The notes under the pieces were generated by a model. That model was not told where the DNA came from, did not search any database, and saw only the letters and a program-made list of their open reading frames with translations. Positions 12,901-25,584 of a stretch of DNA of 64,000 nt are shown here, piece after piece. Positions within the stretch are counted from its first letter, which is position 1, and each line of letters begins with the position of its first letter. Position numbers and translations under genes: made by a program. Source of the stretch: Agelaius tricolor (lineage: Eukaryota; Chordata; Aves; Passeriformes; Icteridae). The stretch lies in NCBI GenBank assembly GCA_023055355.1, contig JALJCS010000015.1:10471501-10535500 (forward strand). Direction: 5' to 3'.

Positions 12901-15524
12901 GAAATCAGTGGGGTTAGTCAAGGAGTAATAAAAAAAGGATTTGGAAAAAAGGTTGCAGAACGCAGTCCATCTCTGCTAAATTGTTTGATTTAACAACACC
13001 TATAACAAGCATTTTTCCACCATTTTCTATTGTCCATTGGGTATATTTTCTTAGAAATAAGTGTACTGTATAATCATTTGTATTTTTAAATAACATAATC
13101 CCATAATTCTGTTTTAACACATATTTAATTAGTCAAGCATGATTAAATTTTTATGTTTTATATATAACAGAAAAGTCAGTGTAATACTGCAATAAATTTG
13201 CCAATACTAAAATATGACATTAATTTATTTGAGAATTCTAAATATTGTGCACCAGTCTTAAGCAGTAACATAATAACAAAACATTTTCATATCATTCTAT
13301 CCAAAGGCCCTGATAAGAATTCTGGAAAATATAATCCCACTGTGTCACACCAGTTGCCACTGAAAAATACTACTTACAACCTCTGGTCTCTAATGAAACA
13401 TTACTAACACATACAGGGTGTGATTCTAATCTTGATATTGCTATAATGATATTTTCTTTTATAGGCTTTGATTTATAAATAAGTTCAAGATTGATGTTCA
13501 TATTATAAAATGCAGTTGCTAATAAATATTAAGCATCAATAGCGTGTAAAGAATAATTCTATTAGGCTGAACAAAAGCTACCAAGGATTTAAGAACAAGA
13601 AGCAATAGTAGACTCATGCTTTAATCAGCTGAAGGAATTATCTTGCCCTTTTCACTATATCAAATGAAAAAGGGGTCTGGAATACAAAGCATAATTTTAA
13701 AGTAGAGCAAATTATTCTGCTGCTAGTATTTCATTGATTTCAATAGAGTTAGGCTGGCTGGGAATTTTTTTTCTCTGTGTTGCAGAAGGACCCTGTTTAA
13801 CTGTTTGGGAAGTGTGAAGATTCAGTCCTTCATGAGGAGATTTGAAGAGTGGGAGTTATTACCTGGTTAGGGATCATTTTCTGGTTTCAGTTTCTCTCAG
13901 GCAATTTCAGTGCTTATATAAGTTCATACACAGGTTTATCTGTAGTGCCAGCAGCAATAAATTAACACATTAATGCAGACATTGACTGAAATACAAATAT
14001 AAACTGTGCTTCCACCTCCTTTGCAATCATTGACCAGCCTGTCTAATCTCAGTCATTAACTAATTAAAGACTAAGGGAGAGGCTTGCAGCTGAAGAGTTA
14101 AAATATTGCCTTGACTTCAATGGAACCTGCCTGGCTTAGAGTAGCACCAACTCTCTCCTGGACTGAGATTTTTCAGAAAGGAAACAAAGCAAATAAAATA
14201 TGCTTTTCAAGTCACAACTCTAAAATATATCCTGTAAATCACCTTTTTATTTTTCCCTCAGGAGCTGGAACTCTGAGGCTACAAAAGTGTCAGCTTTTAA
14301 CAAATATTAAACTTTTAATTCCAGTTTCCCTTTCTAGAGGGTGGCTGCTGGGGTGATATGAAATACTGATGGACTATCCATCACATAGCTTCTGCCTATG
14401 GGTCATTGCACAGCCTTAAACAACCACAGAAACCAAAAGATAAATCTTTTGATGAAATACTTGAATTCTTTAGAGACATTTTGCGCTAATGCCGGCGTTT
14501 ATCCCAGAGTGGTTTCTCTGCTGTCAGCAGAAGCACAGAGTGTTTATAATGCAGTTTGCATCAAGACTGAAACACAGCTCCATAGGCTGAATCTGAGCAA
14601 AGCCAGCAAAGCACCTGGAGACTATTTTGTCTGCATTATCCACAGTGCAGAGCTCAACATCCAATGTCAGAGTTCAGCTGTGAGTGTCCACATACAGAAT
14701 ACCACACTCTTTTTGAGATATTGAAATTTGGAGTGATGCATTTATCTCAGGTATTAGAAGCATTTATATTGCTGCATTACCAAAAAGGATAGCCCCAAAC
14801 AGCAGCCCTCAGGCTCTCAGAGGTCTGGAGAGTGATGTGGGTATAGAGGATTAAAGAAGAAACTCTCTGTACAGAAAGGGTTTGCTACGTGCCCAGCCCA
14901 GCTTTTGGAGAAAATGTGCATAGTAGGATGAAGTTTGCTTGTTATATTTTATCTGCCAAATTCCAATCTCACTGTGAAAATGACAGGCCAGAGGACTTCA
15001 GCAGTGTTATGTTCTACATTTGGGGAATGAACACAAAATGAGGAAAAAGGGGATTGAATTTGGCCAGTACACTGACTGATGCATCTGGGGGATTTTGTGA
15101 CAGTACAGTGTGAGGATCCTCACTCCTTTCACCTTGCATCTATTTACATGAATACCATATTTCCACTGGTGGTCCCCAGATTTCTGTGGGATCCTGCCAT
15201 CTGTCCACAGGAACATTACATTTTGTCCAGGTCTTGGAATAGGTTATTCTGTTCTTGTGTTTCAAAAATCCAGTAAACAAAATAAAAGTAGCACAAAAAT
15301 GAAATATAAATAAACCAACACTCACACAAATTCAAGGAAAATGTAGTTTGGAGACCCTGACAATACCACCTGTCACAGATGCATCTCTTGTAACGCCCTC
15401 ACTACAAGAACTCTTGACAACTTCAGTTTTCTTACTTGCAAGCTTGCACATTACTCACAAGAAAAGGTTCTTGACAGTTAAATATATTACATACAGAGTC
15501 TTTGTACTAGGAATCCAAGCTGCA

Positions 15525-15557
15525 TCCCCCCCCTTTTTTTTCTTCTCCCTCCCCTTT
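15525..15557. repeat. Polypyrimidine tract
   Basis: About 33 almost pure C and T bases, including eight consecutive C followed by eight T. The following 40 bases contain no exon-like open segment that I could support, so I read it as low-complexity DNA rather than a splice acceptor. Confidence 0.7.
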
Positions 15558-18084
15558 ATCAAACACTACTATTGACTAGGGAGCAAAAGCCCCTAAGATA
15601 GTAAATCTTCCGACCATGAAGGGAAATGGAATGGTTTTCTAATGGAGTCTATCTGAGTGCCTCTGGCTTTTAGAACCTGTCTTTAAAGTCTGCTTACTGA
15701 GGCATAGATGACCACTCAAACACAGACAGATTTGTCACTTTGGTTTTCAGGACACCCATCCTATAAAGACCACAAGGTAATTGCGAGGACTTTAGTGGCC
15801 AGACATTCCCTTGCTATTCATGAGGTTCTTGAATTGGATTTAATTTCATGCCAGATTTGACTCTATCAATGGAAGACCAGCTCAAATGATTTCACAAGAA
15901 ATGCTCAAATAACACCACTCATTGTTACAAATCTTTTTATGCTCTATAATGCAGAGCAAGTAGAGATGTTCTGACTGTAAAAATCAACGTATAGCTACTA
16001 TTGTCCCAATGACTACTGGAAACATTTTCAGGTGTACAGTTAAAGATACACCTTTACAAAAAAAAAAAAATCAAACTCAAAGACTTGGCTAAAAAGCCAC
16101 CCTTTCTCAACAGTTAGATTGTCATCTGGCTTGATAAGATTTATTCCAAAACTTCCCTGGTTTTATATCTGCTGCCATAAAAAGTGGTGCAAATTGGTTC
16201 CATGAAACCAGCTGCAGAATCATACTGATTTACACCACCGCCCCCACAGCAGGAATGTGGAATAATAATAACCATGTTATATTTGGTTCCTTTCCTGAGT
16301 CTGGTTAAAACTTGGAACAAAGATGGTTTATGCCAGTTGAGGACTTACACCCAATAAAATGCTGAACTGAACAACACAACAGCCACTATTTCTGTGCTCT
16401 CCAGGAAAGAAACAGCACATTATGTTACTATAGTACAATGCTAGATTTTTTAATGCCTGCAGTCCTAGCTCCTGAAGTATTTAAAACTGTTCTACTTCAT
16501 CAAGCCACTCAGACTGTAGGCATGAAACAAATCAGGTGGCTGGAACCTTGCTGCATCTTAGTTCCACTTGCTGCAACCAGAAAAATCTGTCAGTGGCTCC
16601 TGTGCTTAGACACAAATGCTTCAGCATTTGACAGTGTTTGCATGTTCCTGAAGCCCTGTAAATGCACTAGACAAAACCCATTTAAACTGTAGATTCAGAA
16701 ACTGCTCTTTAGAATTCAAAACTTTTTAAGAAGAGCAGAATGCAAGAAAATATCAACTCAAAGGACCAGGAGGCAAAATGCATTAGAGAGCAAACAGAAT
16801 GGAAACAGAGAGAATATGTGAAAAAAAAGATCAATGGGAGAATCTAATTTCTTCTTCCTTCTTCCTGCCAATCCAGCTTTATATAGAGATGATGCTTACA
16901 CATGTCTTTCATAAACAAGGACATCAGAGAAAAAATGAACTGACTGCACAAGTAATATGAAATAATAACTATGCAAAGAAAAAAGGTTCATGAATTTCTC
17001 CTGGCTTCAAAACATGAAAAGAGCTCAAAAGGTTCAATAAGATTGAAATAACAATAAATTGCAATACTATAGGGGAAGAAATTTCATTCCACAGAAAAGA
17101 GAACAATTCATGTTTAGATTTATATTTAAATTAACTAGTATTGTAATACAAAGTTACATTTACTCACACATAGAGTCCTTATTTCAACCTGTGCTAGTCT
17201 ATCATGAAAAAAACCCTGGGTTTCATCAGTGATGAAGCAAACATAGTTATGAGTCTATTTTAAACACATTTCACACACACACACTGCAGACATGAAGCCT
17301 CCAGAAAAATAAAATCCCACTGGATATCTTCATAAAAATCTACCTGGCTGTTTTCCACAAGGATTCTTATGAGTCATTATGAGCTTCTATGAACCTGACA
17401 GGGGGTTTTTTGTTTGCTGGGTTTTTTAAGTCAAACAGAACACAATGTTCTCAGTAGCTCTTCTGTAAATGACAATACAACACCAGGAAAAAAAAAATTC
17501 TTATCATCAGTCTTACTGAAAAATTAGGGATTAAAATGAATGCCAAACTATGTGCAAATAAAAAAGGTGTCTCTTCTGTATAAAAATAATATATATTATC
17601 AGAATAAAAATTTAAGATAGGTTCCCTACACTGTGTTCTACAAAGAACTGAAGCTACAGCCAAAAACAGTAAATGGAATTCAAGACAGCTGCATCAAAGA
17701 ATCCATTATTGGCCTGGGCACACTAGCACACAAAAGCAGAGAAATTACTATTATATAACCATTGAGAAATGGAAAAATTATTATTTTGGTCAGAAACAAG
17801 TAAAATTCTAATTTATTTAGAGAACATTGGCCGAGATCTTGAACAGAGTGAAAAGAATCTAGATGCCCACATTCCCCTGAATTTTAATAGCATTTAGGTT
17901 CCTTTGAGAAGCCAAGACAACACTTTCAATTAAAGTATTTTACATAATGGTTTCATGGCTTGATCCTGATATGCACTGAGACAATTCCCACTGCATTTCG
18001 TAAAAGTTGAGAGCAATCAGCATCTCTAAACACCTGATTGAGAAAACACCAAACTATAAAACTTCTGTTTCCTTTGTCATGGAT

Positions 18085-18215
18085 TTAAAACAAAATCCCA
18101 GAAGTAACCCTAACCCCCCCCACAAAAAAAGAAACAAAACAAAAACCCCCAACCAAACAAAACCCAAAACCTCAAATGAAAAAATGAAAAAACAAACAAA
18201 AAAAATCCCCAAACA
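18085..18215. repeat. A/C-rich low-complexity tract with telomere-like start
   Basis: About 130 bases are made almost only of A and C, with a taaccctaacccc stretch at 18105-18117 (two telomere-type units) near its left end. An open frame covering it is due to the absence of T and therefore of stop codons. Two units are too few to call an interstitial telomeric site. Confidence 0.8.
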
Positions 18216-21164
18216 ATAACAATTGTACTTTGAGAGGTTATCAAATACTGCACAAGCCAAAAATTAAAATATTGTCATTAACTGCCCATACATGAAGCAA
18301 TGTATGATATCACATATGGGTGGTGGGAAGCATGTGAAATTTAATGTCTACAATGAAAAATATTTAAATCCTCTTGAACCATATCTTTTAGAAAAATTAG
18401 TAATGTGCCCTGCAGCTGGAAAACTTTGAGGTAGGAACTGTCTTAGAGGGCTTAGGATTTGGTTGTGCCTCTAGCAATGAGGAGGTGCTTGATTAAATGT
18501 TTTGTCCATGTTCATATATTTAACCCTGAGTAAGTGCATGTCATAGTTCTTAGTAGGTGTTTAAAATTTTCTCTCCTTGAGAGCCAGGGATCTCTATATA
18601 ATGTATTTATTAGCTATGAGAGCAGTAGGATAACAACACTGCCTATGGTACAGTAGGACTCTATGCCCAAGCTATGCAGAAGTGGCATGGTTATTTACCA
18701 TCCCAAAAAAATAAAAATGGGATATGGAGGAATTTTATTTTCACATGGACTAGCATTCTGTCATATATATCTGTCAATTGTTTTTAAATCCTAGAAGATA
18801 CAATTAAGGGACATGAAACTACCACCTGCCACTCAGTCTAGATGTTAACTCAACCATGATGATATGATGGTTATGATACAATAATACTGCAAAAACAGAA
18901 TTATTGCTACACTGCCTAACCTGAGCAGCACCTGAATTTAAATACTGTCCATGTGTTTTGAAGAGCTTTCTTTATTTACTGTGTCTGAAAGAGCTCAGAC
19001 TCTCAAATGAGCCTCTGTGTGATTCCCTCCCATCCAGCTGGATGCTGGGTGATCTCAAGCTCCAGGTGAGATCAGCAGACCCTGTTTTTGCAGGGCTTGC
19101 CACGGGGAGCTCCTGGTCCCTGGCAGATTCACTTGCAGCCATTTTCTCAGGACTAGAATAATTTCATTCAAAGCACATCTTGGAGAAGGTTTAAATAGCT
19201 ACAGTAGAAATTTTTCCAAATCTCTTGGATTTCCAAATGCAGTGAAATAGTAACTGTTCTTCTAAGTCATAAGTTATGTCCATTTAGCATGACTCCTCTC
19301 ACATAGAAAAGCTGGATTTCCAGAGGGAATACCAATATAATGTCCAAGCCAGACACCAGAACATAAGAGTTGAAATGAAAATCAATACATAGCCACACAG
19401 ATGCTAAAGTACACTGAAAATAAAATTGTTTTCCACTGTAAATGTAATTTAAAAATCTAACATATTCAATATATTTGATATTGATTATGTTAGCAGTATT
19501 TCTGAAGGCTAATAGATACAATGTACTATTTGTACTGAAGTACAATGCTGCTTTTGTTGTCCTAGCAACAGCCAGGAAAGAATGATCTCACAAATCAAAT
19601 TCAATGGAAATGCAATGCTTTACAGAAAAAGACAACTGAATGATCTTAAAAGTATATTTTAAAATTGCCATCTTTATGAACTTTAATCTGCCCTTTTCAA
19701 ACCGAGACCATTCTAAGGAGTAGGTAGAATGGGTAGAGTGAATGACATTTTAATGAGGAAAAAGTAGAATGAAGCTAAATTGCCAGACTGGAATATTCTG
19801 CATATCTGTTCAATTTCCTTTGGCTACAGTTACCTATGGAGCAGACAATTCCCATCCCCTCCTGTCACCAGGGCATTGTGGAAGAGACTATTTCCATCAA
19901 GAGGTATGAAAGCAAATCTTAGGAGGCACTCCTATTTTTTTTACTGCAGTTTCAAGCCAGCCCCATGTGAGGGGCAGAGAGGGGGACTGGGCCTTGAGAC
20001 ATTTCACAGAACACCACACAACCCAGTGTGCTGTGCTTCCTGGAGACATCTCACTCCTTTTGGTGAACTAGAGAACTGCATCCCCAGCCAGCCCTGCAAG
20101 ATGATTTCATGGTGCTGCCATCTCTGAACCTCCCCCTGACCTCCATCCCTTTGTGCTTTAGTGCAGAATCACATTTCTCCCCTCAAGCCAGGTCCTACTG
20201 CAAGTACTGGCTGGAGTAAAAGCATTTTCATTTACATCAACAAGTCTTATAATATCTTTATTCTATGAGCATCTTCAACAAGAATCATCTAAGGACAAGA
20301 AAGTGAATAGGTAAATATATTTCAAGATCCATATGAAATTGGAATGAACCAGGGAACAAAAATAAATCACGGTAGGCCTTGAAGAAAATGGGAGGAATAG
20401 GTTTACCAGATTTATGGTAAACTGCACTTCCCTGTACTCTCAGATATTTATGTTGGATTGTATCTGAAATCAGATCTAATCTAGAAACTGAAAAAATAAC
20501 ATACTATTAACCCTTCTGAAAAAGATTTACTGTTCATTGGTCAGTAAAACCAGGAAATGTTCTTAGAAAATAACATTTGATTATGTATTGTGCTCCAGAA
20601 TACCCAGAGTGAAATCAGATGTGAGAAAACAATGAGTATTCCTTTCAAGGCTGGTAATCATTTATCATTTCACCAATAGAATGTCTACATGTAGAATTGC
20701 AGGAGCAAAATGACCACTGAGGATACAAATATATTTTAAATTAAGTTCTGTTAACTATTTGAATATAATTTAAAAAAACAAAACATAAAAACATACCACA
20801 AAACCAAACTGGGGTTTTTGTAGCTTCTGAGTTGAAGCACCATTTAGAAAATCATACAAATCAAGGGCTTAAAAGATCTTAATTTGGACTACTAATTCCC
20901 CTGTTACTATCTCATATAACGATAAGATAATCAGGTATAAGTATAGTATAAAGTATAGACCTTTTTATAAATAATTGTGAGGGAATATCAACAACCCTGG
21001 GGGCATGATGTAATCAGAGAGTGAAAAAAAATTTAAATACTGGAGCAGTGCATATTCTACTTTCTGGAGAAGATACCAAATCAGATGCAGATATCCGTTC
21101 AGTAGAGTTTTTTGAATTGTTTAGTTTTGCCCTATCTTTACCACACAGAAGTTAATAGTTTTGA

Positions 21165-21245
21165 CTGGAAGGGACAGGTTTAGTTTACTTTTGGGGTTGG
21201 TTCTTGCTTGGTTTTTTTGTGGTTTTATGGGTTTTTTTTTTTTCA
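21165..21245. repeat. T/G-rich low-complexity tract
   Basis: Strand-biased run of T and G ending in a long T homopolymer. In composition it is the mirror image of the A/C-rich tracts elsewhere in the window. Confidence 0.7.
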
Positions 21246-24200
21246 TTGGTCAATGAGAATCTTTTCCAAAATCCTCATGTTGAAGTAATTTAGCTATTGT
21301 TTGTATTGTCCATCCTTGTCATATGAATGATCACTGTCATATACAGTGTGTCTTTTTATAGTAGCAGTCTCCATTTAGGATGCAAATTTCTTTCATTCTA
21401 TTGTCTTGTATTGACAGCAGATTGCTTAATTATTTTTCTAAATAATGTAAATAATCAATTTTTTTTTCAATTTAAATTTAAAAGTAGAAGTATAATAAGT
21501 GAATAGTCACATAACCTGAAAAAAAAAAACAGGTTTAAGAAATCTCTCAAGATGGGGGAAAATGCTTTTCTTGGAAAGCTTTTGCATTCTTTTTTTTTTT
21601 TTTAACATTGAACTAAATCTGAATGTCCATGTGAAACTGTACCAGCTACACTGAAGCCTCAATGACCCTGATCATGCAAGTACAGAATATAAATTTGTCA
21701 AGGCATGCTGGAAATTTCAAGAAGGACACAGCAAGTCAGATGGTAAAATAGCAATGCTGTGGTTTGTCCAAAGTCACTGGAGTGATCCATCAGCTATGAA
21801 TTTTCACAAATACCAAGAAATTCAGCAGCAGCTATTTTAGTGCTAAAGTGTAAGACTTGGGGAGATAAAATAGATGATAATGGAAAAAATTTCTTTTGTC
21901 CATGAACAGTAATAGTAATTTAGTGTAACTCATATCCCTGCAGACAAACATCCCTGTGTAATGCAGAATACTTTCATCAAGCAAAATGTGACTTTATCTC
22001 AACCTAATCTCCAGGTCATGTCACCTCAGGGAAACCTCAGCTGAGCAATACTTTATTTTGCTTTTCAGCTCCAGATTCAGCTTCACATTAACATGGTAGG
22101 CAAAGACAGACAAAAGAAAACAAAATGCTGACATTTACTTGTAAAATACTGTTCCTGTTCTTACACTAAGCAACATATATTTTCAGCTAGATTATGGCTA
22201 TAAGCCTATGGATGTCATTTTGGAAATATAACAAATGTGACAGATTTTCCTAATGCCTTGTTCACATAGGGAAGCTGTATGAAAGTTGAAGAAACAATAT
22301 AAAAATACTCTGTAAAGAAATGAAGCTAACTCTTTAATTGTAACCATCCCTATTCAATACAAAAGGGTCTCATTCTCACTTAGCTAGTAATGGGTTAGAG
22401 GTGACTTAAGTTTAAAAATAAACATCCACAAGGGAGATATACTGTAATAATAGAGATAATTGGCAATAGCAATATTACTATGCAAGTACAACATTAAAAA
22501 ATAATTAAAAATTCCCACTTAAGAAGCCTGCAGTACCTCTGGACATAAGAAGTGTACCTGAGTATTTGCCAGTCAGAAGCAGCTAGAACTGTGGGGAGGG
22601 AGCTCTCCAGTTTGTGGAAAAGTCATTTCCTACTCCAGAGCTTTACTGGCTTGTTCTTAACAGCAGCTCTATGATATTTCTGTAGAATTCCTCACCCTCA
22701 CACGTTGTCTTTGTGTGTCACTAGTGGCAATTGGGTATTTGGCTTGAAGAGAGGAGATTGCAGCACACAAACTCATTTTAGCCCACTTACCCAGAAGGGA
22801 ACGCGGGGGGAAAAATGTGAGAGCTTTAAAATAAACAAACAGAAAACAGATGGCAACTTAAAAAGCATTCAAAATGGGAGAATTGCTGCAAGGTTGAAGT
22901 CAAAATAAGCTGGTGTACAAAGTCCCCTCTGTCACCCAAAGAACAAGTCTTGCTAACTCCAGAGTAATAGGAGTAAATCCATCCCCACTTAGCCCACAGA
23001 GCCACTGAGAACAAACAGATCCTCTCAAGGCTCAAGAGAAGAGATGGGCCCATCCCCACAGGCACCAGCCAAGCCTTGTGTGCCTTGGTATCACCCATAT
23101 GTTCTCCTGTCACTTACTCTGCACAGGCTGATAGTGGAATGAAAAGAGGAAATGCTCAGTAGAGTATTAGCACATATTCGTCTAAAAAATGAAAGACTGT
23201 ACTGGAGTTCACATTCTACAGGACAACTCTTGCCACCAAATTCTTGTGATCCTGATCTAGTTTTCCCAGCTAACAGACTCACTGACCTCAAGAGGAAGCC
23301 TCAAGTCAACAGACACATTCCCCATCCAGTATTAGGCAACACTTAGATTATGAGCTAGAACAGGAAAGTATTTATTGAAAGTCAATATGTATATTTATAG
23401 CAGCTATTATGACAGGCATCTTAAGACACTGAATGGTAAAATTAGACACTTAAAATAATTTAAACCAATTAAATGGAGCTCATTTAAAGCAATTAGAATA
23501 CTCCAGTAAGTAAAAAGGTCATCAATCTCTCTTTAAATGCACCAAAGGAGAGCCTAATGCTCAAAGTCAGAAAATCTGGAAAGTTTGAGGCAACTTTGCT
23601 CTCCACTTTGAGCATTTCTATCACAAACACCAAAATTAGACACAAGCTCACAGACTTGTCAGCAGGAGGAAACACAGGACTTCACAACCTACAAGAGGAT
23701 AAGGGGCATAAAGGGGGAAGGTGCCTGGTTTGCCCATGTTAGCTCAAGTCTGTCTGCCACCTTGGTTTGGTTGATCTACAGCAGTACATCAGCAGAACAA
23801 AACATTGTGGGGCACGCTTCAATAGGGAGTTTGGCCTGATTCAATATATTCCCTTCATCCTCTCCACAAGACAGTAAAAACATGATTGTCCACTGACAGG
23901 TGTCACTTTTAAGTCTCAGTTATTTATTATGTCTCACAGATATTCTTGGTTAGGAAGGAAAAATACCAAGACATAAAAAATTGACACTGAACCCATTTCA
24001 AATCTAGGAAAAAGAGAAACAGCTGCTCTTGGTTTGGTCTGGCATATTCTCTACCACTGGCAGCTGCTGAACCTGCTGTGCTGCTTTGCTCAGCAAAAGC
24101 AGGATACTAACATAATAGAACAGAAATAGGTTCACAGAAGTGAAACAATCAGACTCACTGGAATGCTCAAATCTCGTCCAAGCACAAACTAAGCCAACAC

Positions 24201-25529
24201 AGAGAGACAGTTGGGGAAAAAGAATGCAAAGCAGCAGAACTTGGAAAGGTGCATAAGGACAAAGGCAAAAGGAATTTAGCAGATCAAAAGATCCTGCCCC
24301 GAAGTCCTGTGTTGCATACAATGAAGATGTTCCCATGATGCAATGACTAATGCAGCTTCATAACTCCCAAATGCCTTTTATCCATTCTATGTCTTGAGCA
24401 AACTGGGACAACCTGGCAGTGTCAGCAAGTCAGAGAATGGAATTTGTCTCTTTCATACCATACACTGTAAAACAAATTTCTGATGCAGCTGTGATTTGAA
24501 AGTGATCTGTTCCTTGCTTTACCCATCAAGTCCACTGTACATAAAGGAGAGCTTTTGCTCTCATTTTTCATCTTCAGGAACAGAATTTTATTTAAACTGA
24601 AGATGAGCAATGTTGAAACACTAATGTTGTATAAATATGCAAATAAAGTAGCAGAAAGCACAGTATTTCAGCTTGGGCTATGCAATATATGATTCACTCA
24701 GTTGTATTCTTATTTTTTCATGCAAACCCTTAATGGCTGCCTGGAATGCAGACAGCAAGTTGCTAATCCCATGAGTAAAGCACCTAACATGACCACAAAT
24801 ATAAGCACAAAGGTGGTATCTAAATAAACCAATTTACAGCACATTTCACATTGATTTCAACCACCAAGGCCTATAATATACTTGCATTTTAAGGCAGTTT
24901 AAGTCCTAGTGCTGATCTTATTTATGCAATTAGTTCAAATAACACAGCCATCAGTTTTATCCAAAACTTAACTGAGAATCCCTAGAATGCCATCTCTGTC
25001 TGTACAAAATTGGGCAATGTGCACACTATGGAGAGGGATGAATGATGATTCTTTCTTAGGAGTATGTGTGCACATATGCTGTGTGTTGGAGAGACAGACT
25101 GAGTAGAGAAAACTGTCACAACAAGCAGAAAATGACAATGTAACATGCTATTGATCAAGGAGATTTAAATGCCAAAGCAAGAATAAAAGTCACAGTGCAA
25201 AATTCTAGGGCCCAAGACAAGTTAGGGCACACTAATGAATATGGAGAGATATAGAGCTCCTTCTAAATAATCACCTCATTTCCACTGATATTGTTTCATC
25301 CCAGCATCACAATCAAAGGAAATAGCCTGAGATCCCCACATCAGCACCACAGGAACCAACCAGACTATATAAATATGCATAAAATATGAGAAAATTGAAA
25401 ATCCTTCCTACACAAGGAAATTCTGGCAGCACTCAATGCTTACCTAGCAGTTTGCAGATGTTAATATTTGCTCTAATGAAGAAATAAATAATTAAGTCAA
25501 CTAGTCATGTTCAAATTGTTTAGAGACCT

Positions 25530-25584
25530 ATAGCAATGATCCTTATGGGTCCCTTCCCAGCTGAGATACTCTATGATTTTATGA
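25530..25584 (+). mobile_element. CR1 LINE, short 3' end fragment
   Basis: The sequence agatccttatgggtccc-like core (caatgatccttatgggtccc, 25533-25553), then cttcccagct and two terminal octamers (actctatg at 25568, attttatg at 25576), follows the conserved avian CR1 3' end. Only about 55 bases remain, which fits the extreme 5' truncation usual for CR1. There is no coding potential. Confidence 0.8.

Noticed and set aside
18007..18260. Open frames on both strands over the A/C-rich tract
   Set aside because: They result from low-complexity sequence lacking stop codons; the peptides are Lys/Pro/Thr or Phe/Leu runs.
19021..19161. Strong donor-like ctccag|gtgaga at 19066
   Set aside because: The only matching acceptor would leave a 28-base exon, and no conserved peptide is visible.
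19780..20127. 115-codon plus-strand open frame
   Set aside because: No recognisable domain, no splice or promoter support, and compositional bias of a GC-richer patch.
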